Source: Roseburia porci (GTDB taxonomy: Bacteria > Bacillota > Clostridia > Lachnospirales > Lachnospiraceae). From it: a stretch of 64,000 bases of DNA. Of the stretch, positions 17,363 to 26,816 are shown one piece after another (positions within the stretch are counted from its first letter, which is position 1; each line of letters begins with the position of its first letter). The notes under the pieces were generated by a model that worked only from the letters and a program-made list of their open reading frames with translations, searched no databases and was not told the DNA's origin. The position numbers and the translations under genes are program-made. The stretch spans positions 1 through 64,000 of the forward strand of contig NZ_VUNI01000016.1 in assembly GCF_009695765.1 (NCBI RefSeq), given 5' to 3'.

Positions 17363-18838
17363 ATGAGTTTAATGAGTTTCACTGCCGTAGAATTAGGCAG
17401 AAAAATCAAAGCAAAAGAAGTAACTGTTACTGAAGCTGTTCAGGCAGCAATTGATGCAATTCATGCAAAAGAAGAAAAAGTAAACAGTTTTGTGACAGTA
17501 GATGAAGAAGCAGCGCTGAAAAAAGCAGAAGAAGTACAGAAGCTGATCGATGAAGGAAAACTGACCGGACCGCTTGCAGGCGTTCCGGTTGCTATCAAAG
17601 ATAATATGTGTACAGAGGGAATGCTCACAACATGTTCATCCAGGATCCTGTATAACTTTATCCCGACTTTTACAGCGGAAGCCGTAAAACGTCTGGAGGA
17701 TGCAGGTGCTGTAATCATCGGAAAAACCAATATGGATGAATTCGCAATGGGAAGTACAACAGAGACATCCGCTTATGGAGCAACGAAAAATCCATGGAAT
17801 ACAGAACATGTTCCAGGAGGATCATCGGGCGGTTCCTGTGCAGCAGTAGCAGCTGAGGAAGTTCCGTATGCGTTAGGTTCCGATACAGGTGGATCAATCC
17901 GTCAGCCAAGTTCTTTCTGCGGTGTGACCGGTATCAAGCCAACTTATGGTACAGTATCGCGTTACGGACTGATCGCATATGGTTCTTCTCTGGATCAGAT
18001 TGGACCGATCGCCAAAGATGTTACCGATTGCGCAACCATTCTGGAATGTATTGCAGCACATGATACCAAGGATTCCACTTCTGTTTTGAGAGAAGATCTG
18101 AAATTTACAGAAGCGCTTGTGGATGATGTGAAAGGAATGAAAATTGGAATTCCAAGAGATTATTTTGGAGAAGGTTTAGATCCGGAAGTGAAAAAAGCGG
18201 TACTCGACGCTGCAAAGGAACTGGAGAAAAAAGGCGCAGTCGTTGAGGAGTTTGATCTTGGACTTGTGGAGTACGCAATCCCGGCTTATTATGTAATCGC
18301 ATGTGCGGAGGCAAGCTCAAACCTTGCGCGTTTTGATGGCGTAAAATACGGATATCGTACCAGCGAGTATGAAGAACTGCACAATATGTATAAAAAGACC
18401 CGTTCGGAAGGTTTTGGACCTGAAGTCAAACGAAGAATCATGCTTGGTTCCTTTGTTTTAAGTTCCGGATATTATGATGCATATTATCTGAAAGCACTCC
18501 GTGTCAAGGCTCTGATCAAAAAGGCTTTTGATGAAGCGTTTGCAAAATATGATGTGATCCTTGGACCGGCTGCTCCGACAACAGCACCAAAGCTTGGACA
18601 AAGCTTAAGCGACCCGATCAAAATGTATCTTGGAGATATTTATACGATTTCAGTTAACCTTGCAGGACTTCCTGGAATCTCTCTTCCATGCGGAATGGAT
18701 TCCAAAGGACTTCCGATCGGATTACAGCTGATCGGAGACTGCTTTAAGGAAAAGAACATCATTCGTGCAGCATATAGTTTTGAACAGACAAGAGATATGA
18801 AACACAGCCCGTTATCTGATGTGGCGTGTGAAGCATAG
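17363..18838 (+). CDS. gatA: Asp/Glu-tRNA amidotransferase subunit A
   Basis: This is a 491-aa amidase-signature enzyme that releases ammonia from glutamine for conversion of Asp-tRNA(Asn) or Glu-tRNA(Gln). The catalytic triad is visible as Lys79 (AIKDN), Ser154 in GGSSGGS (152-158) and Ser178 in DTGGSIR. Length is normal. GGAGG lies just upstream of ATG 17363, with a second in-frame ATG 9 nt later. It follows the GNAT-gatC fusion by 24 nt and precedes gatB by 17 nt, all under the same T-box. Confidence 0.96.
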   Translation: MSLMSFTAVELGRKIKAKEVTVTEAVQAAIDAIHAKEEKVNSFVTVDEEAALKKAEEVQKLIDEGKLTGPLAGVPVAIKDNMCTEGMLTTCSSRILYNFIPTFTAEAVKRLEDAGAVIIGKTNMDEFAMGSTTETSAYGATKNPWNTEHVPGGSSGGSCAAVAAEEVPYALGSDTGGSIRQPSSFCGVTGIKPTYGTVSRYGLIAYGSSLDQIGPIAKDVTDCATILECIAAHDTKDSTSVLREDLKFTEALVDDVKGMKIGIPRDYFGEGLDPEVKKAVLDAAKELEKKGAVVEEFDLGLVEYAIPAYYVIACAEASSNLARFDGVKYGYRTSEYEELHNMYKKTRSEGFGPEVKRRIMLGSFVLSSGYYDAYYLKALRVKALIKKAFDEAFAKYDVILGPAAPTTAPKLGQSLSDPIKMYLGDIYTISVNLAGLPGISLPCGMDSKGLPIGLQLIGDCFKEKNIIRAAYSFEQTRDMKHSPLSDVACEA

Positions 18839-18855
18839 AAGGGAGGAGAAGGAAA

Positions 18856-20286
18856 ATGGCAAAGAATTATGAAACAGTCATTGGACTTGAGGTCCATGTA
18901 GAATTAGCAACAAAGACCAAGATCTTCTGCTCCTGCTCCACAGAATTCGGTGGCGCACCAAATACACATACCTGTCCGGTATGTACCGGTATGCCGGGAT
19001 CACTTCCGGTTTTGAACAAGCAGGTAGTTGAGTATGCAATGGCAGTTGGTCTTGCAACAAACTGTAGTATTACCCAGTATTGCAAATTTGACCGTAAGAA
19101 CTATTTTTACCCGGATAATCCACAGAACTATCAGATTTCACAGTTATATCTGCCAATCTGCAGAAATGGCGGGGTTGAGATTGAGACAGCAGCAGGAAAG
19201 AAAGTAATCGGAATCCATGAGATCCATATGGAGGAAGATGCAGGTAAACTGGTTCATGATGAGTGGGAAGATGTTTCAATTGTCGATTACAACCGTTCCG
19301 GAGTACCGTTAATCGAGATCGTATCAGAACCGGATATGCGTTCTGCAGATGAAGTTATTGCATATCTTGAGAAGTTAAGAGAGACAATCCAGTATCTGGG
19401 AGCATCCGACTGTAAATTGAATGAAGGATCCATGCGTGCGGATGTCAACATTTCAGTAAGAGAAGTTGGAGCAAGAAAATTTGGAACCCGTACCGAGATG
19501 AAGAACCTGAACTCCTTTAAGGCAATTGCACATGCGATTGAAGGCGAAAGAGAACGTCAGATTGAACTGATTGAGATGGGAAGAAGTGTCGTTCAGGAGA
19601 CAAGACGCTGGGATGACAATAAAGAATCTTCTCATGCAATGCGTTCGAAAGAGGATGCGCAGGATTACCGTTATTTCCCGGAACCGGATCTTGTACCGAT
19701 CGTTATTTCAGATGAGTGGATTGAAGAAGTCAGAAAGAAACAGCCGGAATTCCGCTCAGAGAAACTCATCCGTTACAAAAAGGAATATGATATTCCGGAA
19801 TATGATGCACAGATCATTACTGCATCCAAACATATGGCAGATATTTTTGAGGCGACAACAGAACTCTGCGGAAAACCGAAAAAAGTATCCAACTGGCTTA
19901 TGGTTGAGACTATGCGTCTTTTGAAAGAGAATGAGATGGATGCGCAGGATCTGAAGTTTTCACCAAAGAATCTTGCGGAACTCATTGAACTGACAGAGGC
20001 TGGAACGATCAACAGCACTGTGGCAAAAGAAGTATTTGAGGAGATTTTCTATCACGATGTTGATCCAAAACAGTATGTGGAAGAAAAAGGATTAAAGACC
20101 GTAAATGATGAAGGTGCGTTAAGAACAACAATTGAGCAGATCATTGCGGACAATCCGCAATCGGTTGCTGATTATCATAACGGTAAGGAAAAAGCAATCG
20201 GATATCTGGTAGGACAGACGATGAAAGCCATGAAAGGAAAGGCAAATCCGGCTATGGTCAACCAGATCTTAAAAGAACTTTTATAA
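18856..20286 (+). CDS. gatB: Asp/Glu-tRNA amidotransferase subunit B
   Basis: This is the 476-aa kinase/transamidase subunit, which activates the tRNA-bound Asp or Glu with ATP and receives ammonia from GatA. The N-terminal signature GLEVHVEL is present, with the zinc-site cysteines (FCSCS and HTCPVCTGMPGSLP), LNSFKAI, and a C-terminal YqeY-like helical tail ending in NPAMVNQILKELL. The start ATG follows GAGGAGAAGG. It is the last gene of the aspS-gatCAB operon; a terminator follows after 17 nt. Confidence 0.96.
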   Translation: MAKNYETVIGLEVHVELATKTKIFCSCSTEFGGAPNTHTCPVCTGMPGSLPVLNKQVVEYAMAVGLATNCSITQYCKFDRKNYFYPDNPQNYQISQLYLPICRNGGVEIETAAGKKVIGIHEIHMEEDAGKLVHDEWEDVSIVDYNRSGVPLIEIVSEPDMRSADEVIAYLEKLRETIQYLGASDCKLNEGSMRADVNISVREVGARKFGTRTEMKNLNSFKAIAHAIEGERERQIELIEMGRSVVQETRRWDDNKESSHAMRSKEDAQDYRYFPEPDLVPIVISDEWIEEVRKKQPEFRSEKLIRYKKEYDIPEYDAQIITASKHMADIFEATTELCGKPKKVSNWLMVETMRLLKENEMDAQDLKFSPKNLAELIELTEAGTINSTVAKEVFEEIFYHDVDPKQYVEEKGLKTVNDEGALRTTIEQIIADNPQSVADYHNGKEKAIGYLVGQTMKAMKGKANPAMVNQILKELL

Positions 20287-20303
20287 GAAAATGGATGAAA
20301 AAG

Positions 20304-20332
20304 TGCAGCGGAGCGATCTGCTGCATTTTTTT
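20304..20332 (+). terminator. Terminator of the aspS-gatCAB operon
   Basis: A 9-bp stem (TGCAGCGGA / TCTGCTGCA, one wobble) with a GCGA loop is followed by seven T. Confidence 0.85.
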
Positions 20333-20447
20333 ACAATTGGAAATTCTTGTGGAATTCTTAAGAGTTCATGAAGATGGTGTTTTTGTGTTTATCAGACAGG
20401 AAAAAGGTGATAAAATCATAATATATTAGCGTAAAGAGAGGTAAAAC

Positions 20448-21422
20448 ATGGGGTACTTGGACGCAAAAGACCAGCATGAACGTGCTTATTTTATGGCACG
20501 TGCTGTGATGGATGAAGTAAAAAAAGTTGTAAAAGGAAAAGATGAATGTGTTGAGAAGGCACTGGCAGCGATTCTTGCAGAGGGACATATTCTGATCGAA
20601 GATGTTCCTGGTGTGGGAAAGACAACACTTGCAATCGCATTTTCCAGGGCAATGGCGCTGGTGAACCACAGAGTGCAGTTTACCCCGGATGTGCTTCCGG
20701 CGGATATCCTTGGATTTTCAATGTATCAGAAAGAAACAGGCCAGTTTGTATATCATCAGGGAACGATTATGTGTAATCTGTTTCTTGCAGACGAGATCAA
20801 CCGTACATCTCCGAAGACACAGTCTGCGCTTCTTGAGGTTATGGAGGAAGGCAAGGTGACGGTGGATGGAATCAGCCATAAGGTGCCGGAACCGTTTGTG
20901 GTCATTGCAACACAAAATCCAAAAGGAAGTGCCGGTACACAGCTGCTTCCGGAATCACAGCTGGACCGTTTTATGATCTGCATGAGCATGGGATATCCGG
21001 AACTGGACAGTGAGATCGAGATTGCCAAGGGACGAAGCGTAAAGTCGGATATTGACCAGGTCAGCAGTATTTTACGTTCGGATGAGCTGGAAAAATTACA
21101 GGAATATGTCAGACAGATACATGTTCATGACAGTATTTACAAATACATTGCGGAGCTTATGTCTGCAACCAGAGAAAATGCATATATTGAACTTGGAGTG
21201 AGCCCGCGTGGTACGATCGCATGTACAAAGATGGCAAAGGCACATGCATTTCTGGAGGGAAGAACTTATGTGCTTCCAGAGGATGTAGCCGCTGTTTTTA
21301 CGGATGTGGCAAGACACCGTATTGTTTTGAACACGAAGGCGAGAGTTTCACATGTGACAGAAATGGCAGTTTTGCAAAAGATTCTTTCAGAAGTCCAGCA
21401 GCCTGCTTCATATATGGAATAA
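20448..21422 (+). CDS. MoxR-family AAA+ ATPase
   Basis: This is a 324-aa chaperone-like AAA+ ATPase. Walker A is GVGKTTLA, Walker B LADEINRTSPKTQ, sensor 1 ATQNP, and there is a C-terminal lid with the ISPRG-like VSPRGTIACTKMAKA. MoxR proteins act with DUF58 (VWA-like) and transglutaminase partners, as here, and are thought to help assemble or mature protein complexes at the membrane. The start ATG follows AGAGAGG. It is the first gene of a three-gene operon; the next begins 21 nt after its stop. Confidence 0.9.
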   Translation: MGYLDAKDQHERAYFMARAVMDEVKKVVKGKDECVEKALAAILAEGHILIEDVPGVGKTTLAIAFSRAMALVNHRVQFTPDVLPADILGFSMYQKETGQFVYHQGTIMCNLFLADEINRTSPKTQSALLEVMEEGKVTVDGISHKVPEPFVVIATQNPKGSAGTQLLPESQLDRFMICMSMGYPELDSEIEIAKGRSVKSDIDQVSSILRSDELEKLQEYVRQIHVHDSIYKYIAELMSATRENAYIELGVSPRGTIACTKMAKAHAFLEGRTYVLPEDVAAVFTDVARHRIVLNTKARVSHVTEMAVLQKILSEVQQPASYME

Positions 21423-21443
21423 GAGTTGGATGGAGGAATCTGG

Positions 21444-22550
21444 GTGAAACGATATGTTACAGCTTTGATCATGATTGTTCTGCTGATCTATACCGCTATG
21501 ATTTATGGAAGTGCACCGATTGCAATGTTTGCTTTCTGCCTGTTGCTGTTAATGCTGATTTCATTGGTATATATGAATCTGATTGCGGCGGAGATTGAAC
21601 CGGTCATTCGCATTCCAATCGCACTGGCGGAAAAAGGGCAGAAGGTTTTGATCAATACAGAGATTCACAATCGTTCCGGTAAAAATAACCGAAAGATCGG
21701 CTATCAGATATCGGTTAATTTTCAGGGGAAAGAACAGGAAAAACGCTGGATCTACCTGGATATGGAGTCCGGTGTTTCTGAAAACCGGCAGTTTGAGATT
21801 GGCTTTTTCTATGCTGGAAGCTACGAGATCATTTTAAATAAGATCCGGGTATATGATATGACTGGCTTTTTTTATCTGAACCGCAAAGTCACAAAGCGTG
21901 TGGCGAGAAGTATTGAAGTTCTGCCGGAGATGGAAGAGATGTCTGTGCGGCTGACAGAACCGGTTCGGAATTTCTTTGGAGAGGCAGAAGTGTATGATGA
22001 ATTAAAGGCCGGAGATGATGCGAACGAAGTCTTTCAGATCCGCCCATTTCAAAATGGGGACAAGGTTCAGAGTATTCACTGGAAAATCAGTGCCAGAATG
22101 GATGAGCTGATGGTAAAAGAAAACAGTCATCCGAAAGCATGCCCTGTGACATTGCTTCTTGATTCCCATGGAAGAAACACACGAAAAGACAATGTAAGGC
22201 AGATGGACATTTATTATATGGCAGCGGCAAGTATTTCCTATTCGCTTATGGATGCAGGATGTCCGCATTATGTGGCATGGTTTAGTGGACAGACGATGGA
22301 TCTTGTAAGAATCCGCGTGGATGATGAGGAAAGTTTTTATCAGTTTCTTGCCTTTTATCTGAATGAAAAAGAAGACAAGGCGCAGGAAGATATTCAGGCA
22401 CTTTATAAAGAAAAGTACCGTTCTGAGCTGATCCTGCATCATATTGTATTGAATGAAAAAATGGAGATCCGACTTGACAAAAAGCTGCTTAAAACGATCC
22501 GTAAGGATCATGCAAAAGCGGATATTCATGAACTGGAACTTATATTGTAG
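21444..22550 (+). CDS. DUF58 domain protein
   Basis: This is a 368-aa membrane-anchored protein. Two hydrophobic segments lie near the N-terminus (residues about 6-45), then a beta-rich region, then the DUF58 core around DDANEVFQIRPFQNGDKVQSIHWKISAR, which resembles a von Willebrand A domain. It is a standard MoxR partner of unknown biochemical role. The start is GTG 21444, with GGAGG at 21432-21436; the reading from 21426 includes that ribosome site. It is followed closely by the transglutaminase gene. Confidence 0.85.
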   Translation: MKRYVTALIMIVLLIYTAMIYGSAPIAMFAFCLLLLMLISLVYMNLIAAEIEPVIRIPIALAEKGQKVLINTEIHNRSGKNNRKIGYQISVNFQGKEQEKRWIYLDMESGVSENRQFEIGFFYAGSYEIILNKIRVYDMTGFFYLNRKVTKRVARSIEVLPEMEEMSVRLTEPVRNFFGEAEVYDELKAGDDANEVFQIRPFQNGDKVQSIHWKISARMDELMVKENSHPKACPVTLLLDSHGRNTRKDNVRQMDIYYMAAASISYSLMDAGCPHYVAWFSGQTMDLVRIRVDDEESFYQFLAFYLNEKEDKAQEDIQALYKEKYRSELILHHIVLNEKMEIRLDKKLLKTIRKDHAKADIHELELIL

Positions 22551-22562
22551 CGGGAGATAGAA

Positions 22563-25112
22563 ATGAAACAGCAGAAGAAGCTGATCGACTGGCAGCAGAG
22601 CAGACCGGTCTATAGAAATACAATCAAAAACTCCGGGTGGACAGAAGTTGTGCGCTGCATTGGCAACAGCATAATTGCTGTTCTTTTTCTACTGTCTTCT
22701 GTCTGGATGATACAGGATGTATTTCCAGATATGAAAGTATATGTTTCCGGAGTGATTCTTTCCGTTGTGGTAATCGCTGTGTTTACGTTCTGGAATGGAA
22801 TGATGACTGGGGCAGAACAGAAGATGCGAAGGCTTATTGGAAATTTGGCAGTCCTTGTGATTACTGCATTTGGCTGTTATCTGTTTTACCGAAATCATCG
22901 AATACCAATGGAAGACGGAGGAATGGCACTTGGACAGCTTTATCTGGATCGGTGGAATGAATATTACAATACCACGGCAAAGTTTTCCGGTGGCGACGCA
23001 GCATATATTTCACTTACACTGTCTTTTGGAGTGGTTGTGGCTGCATCGGTACTTCAGATGCTTGCAGGAGTATTCCGGAAATGGTGGCTTATGATTAGTT
23101 TGCCGCTGATCGTATGCGTGCTTGAACTTCTGATTGGCTATACACCTGGATGGGGCGCTTTCATCCTGCTTTATGCTGGAATCGTGCTCGGCGGCTGTGT
23201 ATTCTGGAAGAAAATCTTTCCGGGGAAAAGACGGATGATCTGGATTGGTGTGTCCATTGTTCTTGTTGTTGTAGCTGTGACATATGGTCTGAATAGACCG
23301 GCACAGTATATTGCGTCGAAAGAAACGCAGATGAAAGTGGTACAGGGCGAACTGGAAAGCTCGTTCAAAAATCTGAGAGTTCAGCTGTTCCATGGAAATA
23401 TGGAAGATGGATGTGTGGATAATCACACACCGAAGTATAACAATGAAGAAGTAATGAGAATCCATATGGATGGCAGTTCAAATGGTGGGCGTATGTATCT
23501 TCGTGGATATTATGGCTCCGATTATGAGAATTCGGAATGGATGAACGCAGATGATGTATTTGCGAAGGCATGCATTGATCATGGAATTTCATCGGAAGAA
23601 GGCTCAGAACTTTTGGCGAATGCACAGTATATCAATGCAATGGCGGAAGATGCCGGTGCTGCAACAGAGTATTCGGTAGAATATACCGGAATTCAGGATT
23701 CGTATACGTATGCACTGTATGCGAGCAGTTATTCCAGCATGAAGGATGTTACACTTTCCGGGGATTATCTTATCTCCAAAGAAAAGGGAAAGAAAACCTT
23801 TTTTGCGACAGCAAATCTGCAGAACTGGGATATGTTTAACTGGGAAACCGCAGGAGAGAATCTTTTTTGGTATGCAGACAGTTATGGTGGACTGTGGGAC
23901 AAAGAACAGGAGTTTTTCGACTGGTATAATCAGTATGCTGCAGCAAATTATCTGACCGTACCAGCGCAGGAAGTGACAGCAGGAAAGATTGCAGAAGAGA
24001 TCATGCAGTCGGATCTTGCAGAGCTTGATTATGGTGACAGCTATGGGAGCGATGCTGTGAACATGAAAAGAATTATATATGCACAGCTTGTCAGTTCTGA
24101 ACTTGCTGCCCGTGGAATGTACAGTTTATATCTGGATTCTCCGGGAAATCAGGATCCAATCGAGTATTTCCTTTCGGTAAGCCATAAGGGGTATTGTGTA
24201 CATTTTGCATCGGCAGGGGTATTTATCCTGCGTGAACTTGGCGTGCCGGCACGATATGCAACCGGATATATCACAAAAGGAAATGGAACAAGCGGCGAAG
24301 ACGACACGACAGATTATGTGGTGGAGGATAACTGCGCGCATGCGTGGGTGGAAGTCTATCTGAACAATTATGGCTGGGTGCCGATGGAGATGACACCGGG
24401 CTATGATGACGATCAGACGAAACTTCCGAGTGAGTGGACCAAATCTGAGACTCAGAAGAATAATGAAGGTAAGGAAAAGATTATTCAAAGACAGGAAGCA
24501 CAGCAGGATCAGCAGCCGTCAGATACACAAAGTGAAGATCTGACACAGGATGAGAATACGGCAGAGGAAAATACGCAAAGCAACGTTAGAATGAACCAGA
24601 CGTCAGATGATACAGGATTCCATGGACAGACGACATCAAAAGATGGACAGACACAGAAAAAACAGACAGATGAAGAGAACAGTAACTGGACGAAAGTATG
24701 TGAATGGATCAGTATCATGATTGTAATTGCCGGTTTCCTGATGATTTGCTTCTATCTGATTGTGGTTCGACCAAAGCAGAAAAAACAGTTCTGGAATAAA
24801 AAACTTGCCAGGGAGCTGGAAAGAGGACAATATAATAAAGCAGTACGTCAGCTGAACCGGAAAATCTATCATATGGTGATGCGAAAACAGCGTTTTCGGA
24901 AATCCGGATTGTCGGACAGACAGTATCTTGAAATATTAACCGGAAGTTTTCCGGAAATAAACCGGACAGACTGGGAACACTACATGGAGATTGTACAAAA
25001 GGCTGCATTTTCAGAGGAAAGCATAAGCAGTGAGGAGGCACAATTCTGTGAAAACATATTTCGGGCTTTGCCAGAAGAAGGGATAAAAATTCAAATAAAA
25101 AACAAAAAATAG
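22563..25112 (+). CDS. Transglutaminase-domain membrane protein
   Basis: This is an 849-aa protein with five or six N-terminal membrane spans (about residues 30-250), a large extracellular domain with a transglutaminase/protease-like core, a Gln/Asp/Thr-rich linker, and one C-terminal span near 715-740 with a cytoplasmic tail. The catalytic Cys, His and Asp can be seen in GYCVHFASAGVFILRELGVPARYATGY and NCAHAWVEVYLNNYGWVPMEMTPG. It is the third member of the MoxR-DUF58-transglutaminase set, which probably acts on cell-envelope proteins. The substrate is unknown. The gene ends directly at the tRNA promoter. Confidence 0.87.
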   Translation: MKQQKKLIDWQQSRPVYRNTIKNSGWTEVVRCIGNSIIAVLFLLSSVWMIQDVFPDMKVYVSGVILSVVVIAVFTFWNGMMTGAEQKMRRLIGNLAVLVITAFGCYLFYRNHRIPMEDGGMALGQLYLDRWNEYYNTTAKFSGGDAAYISLTLSFGVVVAASVLQMLAGVFRKWWLMISLPLIVCVLELLIGYTPGWGAFILLYAGIVLGGCVFWKKIFPGKRRMIWIGVSIVLVVVAVTYGLNRPAQYIASKETQMKVVQGELESSFKNLRVQLFHGNMEDGCVDNHTPKYNNEEVMRIHMDGSSNGGRMYLRGYYGSDYENSEWMNADDVFAKACIDHGISSEEGSELLANAQYINAMAEDAGAATEYSVEYTGIQDSYTYALYASSYSSMKDVTLSGDYLISKEKGKKTFFATANLQNWDMFNWETAGENLFWYADSYGGLWDKEQEFFDWYNQYAAANYLTVPAQEVTAGKIAEEIMQSDLAELDYGDSYGSDAVNMKRIIYAQLVSSELAARGMYSLYLDSPGNQDPIEYFLSVSHKGYCVHFASAGVFILRELGVPARYATGYITKGNGTSGEDDTTDYVVEDNCAHAWVEVYLNNYGWVPMEMTPGYDDDQTKLPSEWTKSETQKNNEGKEKIIQRQEAQQDQQPSDTQSEDLTQDENTAEENTQSNVRMNQTSDDTGFHGQTTSKDGQTQKKQTDEENSNWTKVCEWISIMIVIAGFLMICFYLIVVRPKQKKQFWNKKLARELERGQYNKAVRQLNRKIYHMVMRKQRFRKSGLSDRQYLEILTGSFPEINRTDWEHYMEIVQKAAFSEESISSEEAQFCENIFRALPEEGIKIQIKNKK

Positions 25113-25141
25113 TTGACATTTTTTTTCGCAACAGATATAAT
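25113..25141 (+). promoter_or_regulatory. Strong promoter of the tRNA-Val/tRNA-Met unit
   Basis: TTGACA (25113-25118) and TATAAT (25136-25141) are both consensus hexamers at the ideal 17-bp spacing. They begin at the base after the preceding stop codon. Confidence 0.9.
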
Positions 25142-25175
25142 AAATAAGTCGTCAGCGAGAGCGGACGACAAAACT

Positions 25176-25248
25176 GGGATCTTAGCTCAGCTGGGAGAGC
25201 ATCTGCCTTACAAGCAGAGGGTCACAGGTTCGAGCCCTGTAGGTCCCA
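25176..25248 (+). tRNA. tRNA-Val (anticodon TAC)
   Basis: The cloverleaf is complete: acceptor GGGATCT/AGGTCCC, anticodon stem TCTGC/GCAGA with loop CTTACAA, and T loop GGTTCGAGCC. CCA is not encoded. Confidence 0.95.
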
Positions 25249-25274
25249 TTTTTGTGTTTATCACAATTTCATAT

Positions 25275-25348
25275 GGCGAGATAGCTCAGTTGGCTAGAGC
25301 ATGCGGTTCATACCCGCAGTGTCGAGGGTTCGAATCCCCCTCTCGCTA
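25275..25348 (+). tRNA. tRNA-Met (anticodon CAT), probably elongator
   Basis: Acceptor GGCGAGA/TCTCGCT, anticodon stem TGCGG/CCGCA with loop TTCATAC, and T loop GGTTCGAATCC. The three G-C pairs typical of an initiator anticodon stem are absent, so an elongator tRNA is favoured; a lysidine-modified Ile tRNA is a less likely alternative. Confidence 0.93.
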
Positions 25349-25355
25349 CGCAATT

Positions 25356-25382
25356 ATCCTCGACGAAAGTCGGGGATTTTTT
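25356..25382 (+). terminator. Terminator of the tRNA unit
   Basis: The stem ATCCTCGAC/GTCGGGGAT with a GAAA tetraloop is followed by six T. Confidence 0.88.
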
Positions 25383-25446
25383 GGCTCTATTGGATCAGGG
25401 TGTCAAAAGATGACTTTTAACTTAGTGGCTGGCAAATTGCACAAAA

Positions 25447-25474
25447 CAAAAGGTCCCGAAAACGGGACCTTTTG
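25447..25474 (-). terminator. Perfect 12-bp terminator hairpin
   Basis: CAAAAGGTCCCG and CGGGACCTTTTG form a perfect stem with an AAAA loop. Read leftward, it follows the small Cys-rich ORF and is followed by TTTTGTGC-like sequence; its own A/T arms make it usable in both directions. Confidence 0.75.
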
Positions 25475-25526
25475 CCATAGGGGAAATGTTTATTTAAGTA
25501 TTTTTGTATTTATGCAAATGTTAATA

Positions 25527-25595
25527 TTAGTTACATCCGAAACATTTACGGATAATTGCCATGATGTCGCAATTACTGAAGAAATTATAACACAT
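25527..25595 (-). CDS. Cys-rich 22-residue microprotein
   Basis: This tiny ORF begins MCYNFFSN and ends RKCFGCN, with four Cys at positions 2, 9, 18 and 21, giving a C-x6-C-x8-C-x2-C pattern. It has AAGGAGG 8 nt before the ATG, a promoter at the right distance, and a perfect terminator about 50 nt after the stop, so it forms a complete transcription unit. I do not recognise the family. The sequence is too short to exclude chance by composition alone, but the flanking signals are far better than chance. It may be a secreted or metal-binding peptide, a leader, or part of a dual-function RNA. Confidence 0.6.
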   Translation of the reverse strand: MCYNFFSNCDIMAIIRKCFGCN

Positions 25596-25645
25596 AGATG
25601 TATCCTCCTTTGTTTGTTTTTGCTGCCTTAGCTAAGCACAAATGA

Positions 25646-25674
25646 ATTGTAACAATTCTGTAACAATTAAACAA
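25646..25674 (-). promoter_or_regulatory. Promoter of the Cys-rich microprotein
   Basis: On the minus strand, TTGTTT (25674-25669) and TACAAT (25651-25646) are 17 bp apart. Transcription would start near 25640, about 45 nt before the ORF. Confidence 0.55.
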
Positions 25675-25695
25675 TAGGAGATAACTGGTAAAAGA

Positions 25696-26598
25696 TCATG
25701 ATGTATGTTTGTGGCGTTTCGGCAGTGGAATCTGTGTGATCAGAACGGCAACGAATACGAAAACACAGCCGATCAGTTCTTTTGTGGACAATGTCTCTCC
25801 AAGGATCAGCCATCCGGCAAGAGAAGCAATTACGGATTCCAAGCTCATGATGAGAGAGGCGATGGCAGGAGCAACTTCTTTTTGTCCGAGAATCTGTAAG
25901 GTGTATGCGATTCCACAGGAAATAGCACCGGCGTAGAAGAGCGGGAAAGCACTGGCTGCGATATCTGCGAGTGAGGGTGATTCAAACAGAAACATACAGA
26001 TTCCGGAAAGAACTCCTGTCACAAGGAATTGAAGCATTGAAAGCTTAAGTCCGTCTACTTTCGGAGAAAAATGATCTACAGCAATAATCTGGAAGGAAAA
26101 GAACAGGGCACATAAAAGAAGATAGATATCTCCGGTCTGAAGTGTGAACCCCTCATCTTTCATACAAAGCAGATAGAGACCTGCCAGGGCAAGAATTACC
26201 CCGATCCATGTCTGGAAAGAGACCTTTCTGTGCAAGAAGAGCCCGAGAAGCGGAACAATTACGATATAGAGTGTTGTGATAAAAGCAGACTTGCCAACCG
26301 TGGAATGACTGATACCAAGCTGCTGGAAGTTTGATGCAATACATAATGCTGTTCCACAGATAAGCCCGCCCAGTAAAAGGGTGCGGCGTTCCTTGACATC
26401 TTTAGCCCGGATGGATTTTTTGTCCCGGATACATATAAATGGAAAAAGAACGATTGCACCGATAAATGAACGGATTGCATTAAAGGTAAATGTCCCAAGA
26501 TGTTCCAATCCTACGCTTTGCGCTACAAAAGCAGTTCCCCAGATTGCAGCAGTGACCAGAAGCAGGAACATACCGCGGACAGAATTTTCATTTTTCAT
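25696..26598 (-). CDS. EamA/DMT-family transporter
   Basis: This is a 300-aa membrane protein with ten predicted helices in two EamA repeats (residues about 10-145 and 155-290). The pattern AAIWGTAFVAQ in helix 1 and the second-repeat ending SLESVIASLAGWLILGE are typical. Members export metabolites or amino acids; the substrate here cannot be inferred. The start ATG follows AAAGGCGAA on the minus strand. It is divergent from pta and stands alone. Confidence 0.9.
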   Translation of the reverse strand: MKNENSVRGMFLLLVTAAIWGTAFVAQSVGLEHLGTFTFNAIRSFIGAIVLFPFICIRDKKSIRAKDVKERRTLLLGGLICGTALCIASNFQQLGISHSTVGKSAFITTLYIVIVPLLGLFLHRKVSFQTWIGVILALAGLYLLCMKDEGFTLQTGDIYLLLCALFFSFQIIAVDHFSPKVDGLKLSMLQFLVTGVLSGICMFLFESPSLADIAASAFPLFYAGAISCGIAYTLQILGQKEVAPAIASLIMSLESVIASLAGWLILGETLSTKELIGCVFVFVAVLITQIPLPKRHKHTS

Positions 26599-26816
26599 AT
26601 TATTCGCCTTTCTTTTGTGCCTGATATACTGGATTAGTATACGCTATCTGTTCTCAGGCTTCAAGAAAATTCCAGTTTTCAGGGACGAAAATTGTCAAAA
26701 AAATAACGAGAAATGTTTTCGATAAAAAACATTACTATTCATTGTAATTCACGAAAAAGGGGTATAAAATGGCTCTAGGTGAAAAAATAAAATTATAGAA
26801 AAAGGAGATACAAAAC

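Noticed and set aside
25113-25631. A 172-codon open frame on the plus strand
   Set aside because: It runs through the promoter, both tRNA genes and their terminator; it is not a protein gene.
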